This document shows, piece by piece, positions 33,560 through 44,435 of a DNA stretch of 64,000 bases. Origin of the DNA: Taudactylus pleione (lineage: Eukaryota > Chordata > Amphibia > Anura > Myobatrachidae); assembly GCA_031769625.1 (NCBI GenBank), contig JAUIMM010000702.1, positions 1,857,001-1,921,000 of the forward strand, written 5' to 3'. A program made the translations under genes and the position numbers. Position 1 is the first letter of the stretch. The number at the start of each line of letters is the position of its first letter. The notes below the pieces were generated by a model that saw only the letters and a program-made list of their open reading frames with translations, was not told where the DNA came from and did not search any database.

Positions 33560-33954
33560 AATCCCAAACGTATGCGCACACAGGGGGCGGTTTCCAAGTA
33601 CCTAGAATGCCCGAATCCCCCCCCCCCCCCCCGCCCGCGCAACTTAACAAATTTTTTTTTCTAAAGAGACCTGAGCCGGCAACTGTTCCTGGCTGGGCTG
33701 GCTATAGGGGGAGCTGCAGCGGCAGCGCGCAGCTCCACCTGGGTAGTTACCATGGGTCACCGGCATTGTGGGAGGCTGAGAGATCAGATACAGCCTGGTG
33801 ACAGTGACGGTACTCTCTCCCAGAGCTGCAGGTGGGTTTAATGTATTACAGGTGAGAGAGCCGGTGGGGGAGGGGGGGTGATCTTTAATAAGACATGCCG
33901 GTGGTATGTTTATATGGCTGAATTTGTGTTATTAAGGGAGAGGTGTGTTTGTGT
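33560..33954. other. No gene; C run and GC-rich patch
   Basis: A run of about 16 C at 33618-33633 and a GC-rich patch (gcagcggcagcgcgcagctc) at 33716-33735. No element ends or coding motifs. Confidence 0.4.
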
Positions 33955-34490
33955 CAGTGTGTATTTCAGTGTGTATGTGTGTGTCTAGGCTTTGTCATTT
34001 TGTGTGTGTGTATAGGCTTTGTCAGTGTGTGTGTCAGTGTGTGTATAGGCTTTGTCAGTGCAGCGTGTGTGTCTGTTTCAGACTAGTGTGTGTCTAAGCT
34101 TTGTCCGTGTGTTGGTCTGTGTGAGTGTGTGTGTCTGTGTCAGTGTATGTGTCGGCTTTGTCAGTGTGTATGTGTGTGTGTAGGCTTTATCAGTGCAATG
34201 TGTAGGCTTTGTCAGTGTGTGTGTCAGTGTGTGTATAGGCTTTGTCAGTGCAGCGTGTGTGTCTGTTTCAGACTAGTGTGTGTCTAAGCTTTGTCCGTGT
34301 GTTGGTCTGTGTGAGTGTGTGTGTCTGTGTCAGTGTATGTGTCGGCTTTGTCAGTGTGTATGTGTGTGTGTAGGCTTTATCAGTGTGCGTGTGTAGGCTT
34401 TGTCAGTGCAATGTGTGTCTGTGTCAGTGTGTGTATGTCTGTGTCAGTGTGTGTGTCTGTGTGCGTGTATATGTCACTGTGTATGTTTGC
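33955..34490. repeat. GT-rich array with exact 190-bp tandem duplication
   Basis: Low-complexity TGTGTG sequence punctuated by 'aggctttgtcagtg'. The segment 34014-34195 recurs base for base at 34204-34385 (offset 190). Open frames rich in Cys/Val arise only from the GT periodicity. Confidence 0.93.
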
Positions 34491-34662
34491 AGTGCCGCCT
34501 TTTTATTTCTTGGAGAAGCTGAAAAGCTCCACATATATATAGTCAAATAGAGCGGCACTCCAAATAAAAAAGCTCAGCAGCCGGTGTGCAGATCCTAAGA
34601 ACTAAGCAGACCGCTCAGTCTGAACATACAAACAGATACAGCCCTCTTTGGGTACTCAACAA

Positions 34663-34801
34663 TCCAAGCTTGTTAATCCATTACTGTGCAACACTTCAGA
34701 TACAATTATTACATATTTTGTCAAGGCATTGATGAAATATGTAATAAATTCATCTGAAACATTGTACAGTAATTGGATTAACAAGCTTGGATTATTGAGT
34801 A
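34663..34801. repeat. 139-bp imperfect foldback
   Basis: The arms start tactcaacaatccaagcttg and end caagcttggattattgagta, continuing inward through 'ttaatccattactgt' and 'attacatattt' with several mismatches. I could not define a target duplication. The flanking 34540-34660 resembles another repeat but is not assigned. Confidence 0.7.
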
Positions 34802-35257
34802 TTGATTAAACAGGTCTGTGATGAAAAAGCTTTTTTAACAAATTTATGTGATACTTATAGATTTTTGGCTTCTGAACACAAAAATGACTCCCGATTTTGC
34901 ATATCACATCACGTTTTTCTGCATAACGTGTATTTATGAATAAGTCATTTTTTTCATATTCTTTAAAGTAATAAATGTATTCTGCCTACATTTATTATAA
35001 AACATTGTCTTAAATGAATTCAGTCAGTAGTATAGAATGTTGTAATTCAGTTCTCGTCATAAAACTTCTCCCCGCCCACTGCCAGATTAAGGTCCACATG
35101 GTCCTGGAGCTGAAATTTACAAAGAGCCTAAACCCCATACTGTCTAAAGGAACATTGCACACACACAACAACTACAAGGTGAAGGTGGAACCAAATACAA
35201 CAGATGCAACGCAGTTTTGCCCTGTGCCGGCTCATTTTAACCCCTGCCTACCACCAC
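34802..35257. other. No recognisable gene
   Basis: AT-rich and unassigned, lying upstream of the CA repeat and of the protein fragment at 35387. The open frame starting at 35014 runs into the CA repeat and shows no domain. Confidence 0.35.
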
Positions 35258-35283
35258 ATACACACACACACACACACACACAC
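35258..35283. repeat. (CA)n microsatellite
   Basis: About 13 CA units, with looser 'acacac/tacagtaca' sequence continuing to about 35348. Confidence 0.9.
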
Positions 35284-35386
35284 AGTACACACTCCACACA
35301 CACAGTACATATACAGTACACACCACTCATACAGTACAGTATACACACTAATTGATGCTACTCATCATGTAGCCATCATAAACTAA

Positions 35387-35803
35387 ACTGCTAAACTGAA
35401 AGAAGGCATTTTTACAGGCCCTGACATTAGAAAGTTAATAAAAGATGAACATTTCAGGTGTGTTATGAATATTGTGGAACTTTCGGAGTGGACTTCATTC
35501 AAACAAGTGATTTCAAACTTTTTAGGCAATGTCAAGGATCCAAACTACAAAGAAATTGTCAGGGAAATGCTTAATAGTTACAGACACCTTGGCTGCAATA
35601 TGAGTTTAGAGGTAAATTTTTTGATATCCCATATTGAGCATTTCCCAAATAATCTCGGAAACTACAGTGAAGAACAGGGTAAACGGTTCCACCAAGACAT
35701 TAAAGATGTAGAAAAAAGATACCAGGGTCATTGGGGCATCAGCATGATGGCTGACTACTGCTGGATGATACACAGAGACGACACAGAAAAAGCTTATAAG
35801 TGA
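35387..35803 (+). pseudogene. C-terminal fragment of an uncharacterised, probably transposon-borne protein
   Basis: From just after a stop at 35384 the frame is open for about 138 codons to TGA 35801. Landmarks in order are KEGIFTGPDIRKLIKDEHF, WTSFKQVISNFLGNVKDPNY, HIEHFPNNLGNYSEEQGKRF followed by HQDIKDVEKRYQGHW, and MMADYCWMIHRD. I recognise this conserved 'FPxNLG.xSxEQGxRFHQDI...MEKRYQG.W..xMMADYCW' region from many dispersed multi-copy proteins in animal genomes, annotated only as uncharacterised; the mobile-element link is inference. A basic stretch continues after the TGA (KATKRSL), so that stop may be a mutation. No upstream domain is visible. Confidence 0.65.
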
Positions 35804-35849
35804 AAAGCGACAAAACGAAGTTTGAAGACAAAAAAACAAGATATTAACG

Positions 35850-36435
35850 ATTTTTTAAATAATTATTGTTATTTTATTATGTAATTAAGACAAAAACACG
35901 GATATCATCTACACTTCTTCGTATTTCACAATAAATATGTCAAAAACAACTAAACTTCTTGTTTTTTCTTAAAAATGTATGTAACCCCCTTATAGGTAAA
36001 TGTGATGTGGTAATTTTTTTTAATATACTATTTCTTGACGTACACAAGAGTATAATTAAGAATATAAAAGTATTATTAAAAAAGCTTTCAATACCTTACA
36101 TTTCGCAGACCTGTGTTATTGAGTACCCGAGGTGTTCTTCCTTGTATGTGGTTAGATTTTTTGCCATTGGCTTTGTAACCAAGTATTGGAAGCCCCCTTT
36201 CAAAATCCTGCGTTTGCCACTGCCAAACACCCTTACCATCACCTATCTTTCTAAATGTTCCACTGACCAACACTAAAATATTACCAGTCATAAACAAACC
36301 TAATGTTCAACAAGGTACCAGGTCCAGATGGTTTTATCAACCAAAATTGCAAAACCTTCAAAAAAACATATTGAGACTTGTTTGGAGTTGGATGCATTTG
36401 CGGGACAAATATTAATGTAAAATTGACTAAGTTAC
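35850..36435. other. No recognisable gene
   Basis: AT-rich region that may include the 3' flank of the fragment above. Nothing else can be assigned. Confidence 0.35.
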
Positions 36436-36438
36436 TTT

Positions 36439-37276
36439 GGGCTCCATTTACTAACGAGTTTTAACAGTTTTAAGACTCTTTAGATATGTTATTACTGTTT
36501 CTGGTATTTATGAATCACTGTAGCGCTGGTTTTCTGCTGAGTTCCAGCTGCGCTCATTTTTTTCTTATTCCGAGTGGCATTTGCAATTTACCACTTGTTG
36601 GCTTCATTTTCATTTTCACCATGCCACTGCTGTTATTTCACCCTGACGAGCGCTATGGTCCCGGCTGCAGCAGCCGCCAGCCAACTGCCTTTACCTGATC
36701 ATCATATCTTCAGTGATCACTCACCCCCCCCAACCCCCCGAAAACAGACCACAATCCCCCACACACACACAATTACATAACAATATCTACCATAAAATCT
36801 GTCCAGCTATGTATTGTAAACACATCTTCATAATTTAAAAAAAAAGGTCCTTTCATGTATGCAAGGTGGATACAGTGCGGGCAAACTGAGCGGACGGCAT
36901 CCCATATAAAAGAAGGACCACTGGCAAGGAAAAAAAGCAAAGAAACCGAAAGATTAAAACAACAGGCAAAAACAAGCAAAAAAAATTATTATATACATAT
37001 ACTTACTATTGCTGGACAGCCTGGTATCACCTCTGATGCACAGCGCATGCGCCAGAATAAAAGACACAGCTTTGCGCATGTGCCAGGGAGACCGCCGAGT
37101 AGCCACCTTCATTCGTCAGCGCTGACAAGCACTGACAAACACAGCGGCAGGCTACATTTACACTAAAGTTCTCTGGCGAGCAGGTGGTTAATAAATATCA
37201 GAAGAAAAATATTACACAATGCAGCGAGCAAAACAGTAATTTAAAACACACATCAACTCATTAGTAAATCAAGCCC
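36439..37276. mobile_element. MITE with GGGCTCCATTTACTAACGAG ends
   Basis: The left end is GGGCTCCATTTACTAACGAG and the right end read inward is GGGCTTGATTTACTAATGAG. TTT flanks both sides (36436-36438, 37277-37279). The interior (838-base element) has no coding motif. The end sequence also matches the right end of 33316-33457. Confidence 0.72.
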
Positions 37277-37469
37277 TTTCTTATGTGATTACTTTCAGTT
37301 GAATATATCTAAAGACATGGACATCTAAATATGTTGAGTTAGAATGTGACCATATTAATATAGCATTAAAGCACATTAACATAGCTTTAAAAGGGGATAC
37401 AGTCAAAGTGCTGACGGCCAGGAAGCCATCTGACTAAATACCAACGTGGGACTAAAGACAGATGTCGAA

Positions 37470-37735
37470 AGCCCGACGCCCAATTAAATCCCGACACCGG
37501 AATCTAGATAGACAGCTTCCCAAACTAAGGTAAGCCAGGCAGTGTTAGCGCTTAGCCGTGGGGGGGGAGGGTTAGGTTTAGGATGCAGGGAGGTGGGGTT
37601 AGGTTTAGGCAACCCCGGAGGGAGGTTAAGGTTAGGCACCACTAGGGGGATGTTAGGGATAGGCACCACTAAGGAAGGGTTAAGGTTAGGGGGGGAGAAG
37701 GGAGGGTTAGGGTACTGACCACCATCACACGCCAT
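37470..37735 (-). repeat. CCTAA-rich dispersed repeat, copy B (inverted)
   Basis: On the + strand it shows 'gggttaggtttagg' and 'ggttaaggttaggcaccact' phrases, the reverse of copies A (2499) and C (58290). It is flanked on the left by 'cccgacaccggaatc', like the end of copy C. TTAGG-like phrases invite confusion with telomere repeats, but spacing and sequence are irregular. Confidence 0.7.
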
Positions 37736-37740
37736 AGATA

Positions 37741-38606
37741 TCTATCAACACCCTAGGTTCTGCCAATAGGCACCAGGGGAAGAGCACCCGCAAGAGATAC
37801 CAGACAGACGTACACCTTCCCTTCTCCATTGTGCCTCTCCAGGCATAAGGAGATGCAAAGTAAGCATATGCTAAAACCATATACAGACGTGTGCATATTT
37901 TTGGTGCACATGCCCAGTATGAAAATTCATACTTTACTCAAGAAATCCAGACTTGCATCCAACACTAAATGAGCACCATTATGAGAACACTCTTAGAAGT
38001 TTGCAATAATAAAAATAAATCCTCCGTTATTCCAAAAGAAATACTGGAAGATAATAATGATATCTAAGCTTAAAAACATATTAATCTTTGTTCCAATTTA
38101 TGACCAATTGCTCCATTAGCCAGTAAACTCCTAAAATGAATCAACCTGATGCAGTTTTATTCACAGAAGGTAAGGTCTCACATCTCATCCATCATTTCAG
38201 CCCTATGAAAACCGAAAACACTGAAAAGGGAGTCAGCCATATTAATAGGTTATTGATAGAAATTTGCATACAAAAAGTTTGATTAAAAGACACAATTCTT
38301 CAATCAATCCTTTCATTAAATGCGGCCTTATCTCTCACAGTCAATTAGTCTTCCTATTTAAATCTTTTAATATCACAATGGCACTTGGCAGACAAGCCCT
38401 TTCTCTCCTTTTAATATTTCTGTTAGCAATGGAACCATTAGCTATTCCTTAAATTAAGGAATATCTATTTTAGGCACCAATCAAAATGTTGTGTGGTACA
38501 AAATGTCGACATTAAGAATATTGACACTGACAGAATGTCGACAGTCAGTATGTCCTATTTATGAAATAATTTTTTTGGGGAAAAGAGGCAGATGAATGTT
38601 GAACTT
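37741..38606. other. No recognisable gene; short GTCGAC repeat patch
   Basis: Mostly AT-rich unassigned sequence. At 38500-38550 the phrase 'aatgtcgaca' recurs twice with a related 'atattgacactgacag' between, a fragment of some dispersed repeat. Confidence 0.35.
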
Positions 38607-38986
38607 CAGATGTGTCCTCCTTACACATCATTGGTGCAGTCACTTCAAACAGCCCCTCACATCACGCCAGGTCAAAAAATGCGCCTGAATTGACTAGAAT
38701 GCACCATAAGACTGCGCTGATTAATTACATTTGCAACACTTGTATATCTGTGTGTGTATACAGCTGCAGTCGCACACATATATACAAGTGTCACATATCA
38801 GATTAAGCAGTACAGTTTCCTGGTGCGTCCACGTCACATCATATTGTGACTAAGATGCATTTGTGAAAAAAAGACGCAAAAATTATGCCCGACACTAGCA
38901 AATTTGCACGGGACCTGGCGGCTCACTCGCGACAGGTATCTTGCTCCGCGAGGTGTATTGAGGCTAGATGTGTGAGGACACATCTG
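38607..38986. mobile_element. Foldback MITE (CAGATGTGTCC ends)
   Basis: The left end CAGATGTGTCCTCCTTACAC and the right end read inward CAGATGTGTCCTCACACATC agree over the first 13 bases and again loosely after. No clear target duplication. The interior is non-coding. Confidence 0.6.
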
Positions 38987-39208
38987 TATGCCATGGAATT
39001 TAGATTTAAGCAGATGTAAAAATTAAAGGGTATGTACCAGTTTGGTAGTATTAAGCTTGTAAAAAAGAACTACCACTAAAATACTGGTATAAAAAATCAC
39101 TGATCTAACCTATTCATTGTAGAATAGAAAGTCTTCACTGTGTCCAAGCATTCCAAACCTATTAATTTATTAATTAGGGGGAAAAATATGAATGTCATGG
39201 GCAGATAA

Positions 39209-39422
39209 GGTGCCTACACACTAGATGTGCTGACGATGTGATATTGTAAGCGATTTCCCTTGAACTCTCCCGGGCAGCTCCCTGGCACTCCAGGACACAA
39301 TATGGTGCAAAAAAGTGTCCAATCTGACTAAAGATCAATCTGTACAAAATCTATCTATCTGCATAAAATCGTGTATGAGATTGGCAAATCATGTAAAATA
39401 TTGTCTAGTGTGTACGTACGCA
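39209..39422. mobile_element. Small MITE candidate (GTGCCTACACACTAG ends)
   Basis: The left 'ggtgcctacacactag' and the right 'ctagtgtgtacgtacgcatc' are inverted relatives of the GTGCGTACACACT ends seen at 55106-55461. The target duplication is unclear. Confidence 0.5.
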
Positions 39423-40339
39423 TCTATAGAGGGCGGATGGAGATACAACTCCAGGCCTCACATAAAAGTAGGCCCATCACCATGACAGCATGATGATGAC
39501 CAGCTGTCTAGTTGGCCAAATAAGCAGCCATAAATCACAAGTATTAAAATAGTTTTCCTATTTTTATGTATTTAGGGAGACATTGGGGCTGATGATGTGT
39601 GTGTGTGTGGGGGGGAGTACATGCCCACATGGCACTGACCACACCCACACTGTACTGGTTACAGCACCTCCCTTTCTCAGTATAGGCCCCTAAACATTTT
39701 CAGCTCCAGGGCTATGTGACCCTTATTCCAGCCCCGGCCAAGGGCACAGATTTTGTCATTTATTAGAGGGGCACAGTTTGCTTTTTCATAAAAGGGGCAC
39801 AGTGTTTATTATTCTCTATGGTGGCAGAGAGTTCTTTGTTAATAATTGGGTGTGGGGGGCAAATTTTTTGGGGGGAATTATTTTTATACATAATGGGAGA
39901 CAATTATATTGCAAATTATTGTGGAACTTCAAGCTCGTGTATATACTTGCGCCAGTAGGAATGCTGGGACTTGTAGTAATTTATATTAGAAAACTATAAT
40001 ATAGTGTTACATTTTCAGGCTCTCCAGCAGCATTTCTTTGTTTTCAAATACTTACTATACCCATTTCTCTTTCTAGGATATGTAACCCGGGTTGTTGAAA
40101 TGAGAATTCCAGACAGGCGGGTATTTTTGGTAAAGCAGTGTTTTTTAATAGCAGCAAACACTGCACCATACCATACGTGAGTCTAGTGTAGGTCTGGACA
40201 CACACAGGCACATAACATAAAATAAACAAACCAACATAAAAGTCTCAGCACTCCTTGTGCTAATTAGTCAGCAGGGGCTTGCAGCCACAATTTAGGCATG
40301 CTCTCCCAGCACAGCCCTTGGACCCTGGCACTACAACAA
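39423..40339. other. No recognisable gene
   Basis: Mixed sequence with phrases 'aggggcacagt' repeated near 39767 and 39794. The open frame at 39778-39999 shows no domain. Confidence 0.35.
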
Positions 40340-40342
40340 TAT

Positions 40343-40713
40343 GGCCTTCATTCAGACGCAGTCACAAGAAGCGATCGCTCTCTCTGAATGAGGGCGGCTG
40401 CTTCTTTTTTTTAGTGCGGCCTCCTGGTCGCTAGCTAAGCTGTGGGTTACCACCCACAGCTTAGCGACCGACCAGGGTGATGGTCGCAATGGTCAAGACC
40501 ATCGCAACCATCGGGGCTTGCGATGAGACCCTAAGGTTGGGTCTCGGCAACAGCAAACCTCAGGGAGCTTCCTGCTCTGATCGTGCGGCCGCCCACAAAA
40601 CGGCAAGCGTTCCATCAGGAGCTCCAGAGCGAGAGAGAAACTGCGTGCGCGGGACCAAAACATCAACCTGGTTGCGAGCGCGCAGCGCTTGCGAACGGGT
40701 CTGAATGAGGTCC
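40343..40713. mobile_element. Harbinger-type MITE (CTCATTCAGAC ends), TAT/TGT flanks
   Basis: The left end is GGCCTTCATTCAGACGCAGT and the right end read inward is GGACCTCATTCAGACCCGTT. The flanks are TAT and TGT, one substitution apart. The interior foldback 'ctaagctgtgggttacc'/'acccacagcttag' near 40434-40465 shares 'acccacagcttag' with the MITE at 56765. Confidence 0.75.
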
Positions 40714-40716
40714 TGT

Positions 40717-41571
40717 GTCCCTACTTTCTGGTTGCTACTCAATATCAGGGCAGTGAGCTACAGGTGTGTGAGAGTTTTAAACCCTTTCTGTGCTGCTGAC
40801 TTCCTGCTGGCTCTGGGCGACCTGGAAAACCTTGAATTCTATATTTCCAGTTTGAGCTGTGCAGCCCAGAAAACCCGGAATTCCAAACTTCTATTGTAGG
40901 TGCAGAATGTGCCAATCTTGCTTTCCTCTTCCTTGGAGGGAACTGATCCCACCAGAATGTGGGCGATTCAGGTGAGAGACCACCCCTCTTACCACATATA
41001 ACATTATTGAAGCAATTTTAAAAGTTACCAGTGAACTTCTCAGACATCCCTACATCCATCTTTTACCGAGGTTGCAGGAATCATTGTGATTGAAAAGGGT
41101 CTTATTAGGAGCCTAAAATAGATAAGGCCATTATTCTATCCATAGGAAAACGGGGATTCCCCACCAAGTTTCATAGTGTGTTCCAGAAGAGCCAAATTGT
41201 TCAGAGGATGATGGCGGAAACTGACTATCTTTAGATGGCATTAGCCCGCTGAGCCATGGCCGCTCTTTCTTATAGGAAGGAGATCAGGAGTGCGAAAGGG
41301 GATCTATTCAGATCCCGCCTCCTCTGGCCCTCACTCTGCGCATGCATGACCTAAGCTCATGGATGCACAGAAACGTTGCCCAGTAGTGTAAATATTTGCA
41401 GCTATTAATTAGTGGCAAAAGTGTGGCTGTTAGATGTCCTGGCACTGGAGCAGTATTACATTTATTTGGTGGATTTTTGTCTGCCAACACATATCATGGT
41501 TAGATACATAATTTGCGTGGGGCTATTACATGTTAATAATGAATGAGCCCTTGTTTCTTTTACCTTTATGC
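40717..41571. other. No recognisable gene
   Basis: Unassigned. 41230-41250 resembles the 'atagcgttagcc' part of the element at 28988, so a degraded relative may lie here without readable ends. Confidence 0.3.
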
Positions 41572-41579
41572 CTATAATT

Positions 41580-43177
41580 TAGAGATGAGCGGTTCGGATT
41601 CTGTGGAATCCGAACCGCTCCGAACATTGGGGATCCGAGTCCACCCGAAACCTGTTCGGGTGTTCACCGCCTGACTCGGATCCCCGTTCAGGGCCGAACG
41701 GCGGCCGCCTGATGTCGGATTCTCACTAGAGAATCCGACATCAGGTCTCCTCGTGTGTAGGGCAGAGCGCAGTGATAGCGCTCTGCCCTACACAGACACA
41801 GACACACAGCCGCCAGCGGCAGTTGTGTGTTTGTTACAGCAGCCAATGAGAGTCACACAGACTCTCATTGGCTGCTGCACGGAGGGAGCCGGCTGGAGCT
41901 CACACATGAGCTCCGTCTTCCGGCTCCCTCCTCAGCGTGTGACAGAGCGGACGGCGCGGGAGCGGGGATACAGGTAAGTTTTTATTTTTTAATTTGTGCA
42001 AGGGCCGGGGGCGCTACTGGGGGGGGTCTGCTACTGGGGGGGGCTATACTACTGGAGGGGCCTGCTACTGGGGGGGGCTATACTACTGGGCGGTCTGCTA
42101 CTGGGGGGGCCATACTACTGAGGGGCCTGCTACTGGCGGGGGCCATACTACTGGGGGGGGCCTGCTACTGGGGCAGCCTACTACAGGGGGGGCCATAATA
42201 CGGGGGGGCCCATACTACAGGGGGGGCTACTACAGGGGCAGCCTACTACTGGGGGGGGCCTGCTACTGGGGCAGCCTACTACTGGGGGGGCCATACTACT
42301 GGGGGGGCCATACTACTGGGGGGCATACTACTGGGTGGCATGATAATGGGGGGCATACTACTGGGGGGGCCTGCTAATGGGGGGCATACTACTGGGTGGC
42401 ATGCTAATGGGGGGCATACTACTGGGGGGGCCTGCTAATGGGGGGCATACTACTGGGGGGCATTCTACTGGGGGCACTGCATAGTGGACCCTACTACTAA
42501 AGGGACTGCATAGGGGGCACCACTGCTGGGGGACATTGTGTAAGGGACACCGCTACTGTGGGCATTGTGTAAAAGGGTCACTACTGTGGGCATTGTGTAA
42601 AAGGGGCACTACTGTGTGTCGTAACATAAATAAGAGACACTACTTTATGGTGTAATGTGAATCAGGCCCTATGTGCGGTGTAATGCGAATAAGATTGTGC
42701 ACTGTGACTCCTAGGGCCGTAGCCCACTTTGTAAACAAGTACTGTGACTCTGCTGGCCGTACCCCACTGGGTGGGTGCACTACTTTTCATTTCTGACACT
42801 GCTGTGTGGCAATGTGTCATAGATGTGCTTTATACTGTGGTGTCTGTGTCGTTGTGCCGCTGCTTTGTCGCTTAGTGTAACCAGTCGGCTCACTGCAACC
42901 TTTGGCCAATAATGTTGAAAACAATATTATAAGCTGTGATATGGTCTAAATTGACTGGAAATTAATGTTATTGAGGTTAATAATACTCTAGGAAGAAAAA
43001 AAAGACCAATCTATGTGATTTTAGCTTTTTTTGTCAATTATTGGAAAAAAATCCAAATCCAAATCCAAATCCAAAGCCAGTCACCGCAGTTTGGCAAATC
43101 CAAATCCAAATCCAAAGCCGGACGACGAATTAGAACCAAATCCAAATCCGGCAAAAATGGTCCGGCGCACATCCCTA
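41580..43177. mobile_element. Non-autonomous hAT element with hairpin chain and G-rich arrays
   Basis: The ends TAGAGATGAGCGG and (read inward) TAGGGATGTGCGCCGG are imperfect inverted repeats. CTATAATT flanks both sides exactly (41572-41579, 43178-43185). The left 380 bases form successive hairpins: 'gcggttcggatt'/'aatccgaaccgc'; 'cctgatgtcggattctc' with its reverse; 'tagggcagagcgc' with 'gcgctctgcccta'; 'cagcagccaatgagagt' with its reverse; and 'ggagggagccgg' with 'ccggctccctcc'. Two arrays follow, then 'aaatccaaatccaaat' repeats near 43037-43150. No transposase frame. Confidence 0.92.
42005..42480. repeat. G-run array inside the hAT element
   Basis: Units of about 14-18 bases (ctactgggggggcc, atactactgggg) with many runs of 5-8 G on the + strand. 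It grades at about 42480-42660 into 'ggcattgtgtaaaaggggca' and 'ctactgtg' units, like the second array of the hAT at 9318. Confidence 0.9.
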
Positions 43178-43185
43178 CTATAATT

Positions 43186-44231
43186 ATTTCAATGTTACTT
43201 GCATGAAACAATTAAAATGGTTCTCTCTATGTGACTCAATGTACCCCTTCCTTTTTCAGCTGCTTTCTTGCCCTCTTTGCCCACACTCTGTTCCCCTTTT
43301 GGCTATTTTTGATAGTATGTTAAAAGGTTGAATAAAAAGAATATAACAAAATAAGGTAAAGCTAGCAGAAAATAGCCGTACAAACTCACTCTTTCCAAGT
43401 ACAAGCATTTAATAACACTCTTCTGCACCATTGCTTTAACAATTCACAGTCACTTTACAGTATGTGAGATTGTGTGGCAAAGCAATTATTCTCAATTTCA
43501 TCTAATTTACTGTACATGTAATATGTCAAATAGACTCTTGCTGACAGCTGTTGCTCAAGAAAAATTTCCTCTGAAGTCGTGTTGGGTTTCGTTCTATTTT
43601 ATACATAAGACTGACGATATAAATCACTTAATAAAAATAAAAACATGCAAAGACCTTGTCCTTTGACACTTTTGTAAACATATCAGATAATCTATATCAG
43701 GACTGCCAACATTACCATCATTTCTGAATGTTTTATACACAGATTAAAATATGATTAATGAATGTATATCTCTATAAGTGTTTGTGTGTTATTCGAGGAG
43801 TGTCTCCAATAGTGAATAAAGAATCAAAATTTACTATTAACCCTAATAGCAACAATTCTGTAGAGACAAAAGGGTTAACAGGAAACATTTTTACAGCAAA
43901 ATAATTTAACTTGTTTCCTTTTATTATATAGTAAATGTTTATCTGGTAGAGTATATTGTACTGTAATGGGATTTAGCAGTGTATTCATTGGTAACTTCAT
44001 ACAATACAAAATAGGGGTCAACTCAATTAATGCCAAAAAAAGTGCCACCCCAGAATGGCATATCGTGTATGTCTATATTGTCTCTTTTTCCTCACATCCC
44101 ATAGAAGTGCACAGAAAAATCAGCGATGTAAGCGGTATCATAACAAGTACATCTGTACATTGAGGAAATGTACTGGGCCCATCACCCCAAAGTGAATTGG
44201 ACCCATTGCATTTACACTTGTACTGTATATC
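43186..44231. other. No recognisable gene
   Basis: AT-rich unassigned sequence with no supportable feature. Confidence 0.4.
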
Positions 44232-44233
44232 AG

Positions 44234-44435
44234 ACCCTCCAACATGACCCTTTCCATTAGGTACAAAATTCTCTGCTCCTGGACTTACCTCTTAATTTAT
44301 GATTGCAGACACCTGTGCTGAAACACCTGTCTCATCAATTACCTAGTTCAACACAGGTGACTGCAATCATACATTAGGTGGGAAGACCAGGAGCAGAGTG
44401 TTTTGTACCTAATGGAACAGGTCATGTTGGAGGGT
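44234..44435. mobile_element. Foldback MITE (ACCCTCCAACATGACC ends)
   Basis: The two halves pair across most of 202 bases: 'accctccaacatgaccc' ... 'ttaggtacaaaa' ... 'ctctgctcctgg' and the reverse on the right. A central 'caggtg'/'cacctg' pairing is also present. A flanking target duplication is not clear. Confidence 0.8.

Noticed and set aside
34090..34542. Cys-rich small open frames that look like a knottin or keratin-associated protein
   Set aside because: The Cys/Val/Ser pattern is the translation of (GT)n sequence.
37560..37735. Interstitial telomere array
   Set aside because: TTAGG phrases are irregular, embedded in a dispersed repeat with its own flanks, and recur in two other copies.
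41753..42377. Gly/Ala-rich and Tyr/Trp/Gly-rich frames
   Set aside because: They arise from the hairpin chain and the G-run array of a non-autonomous hAT element.
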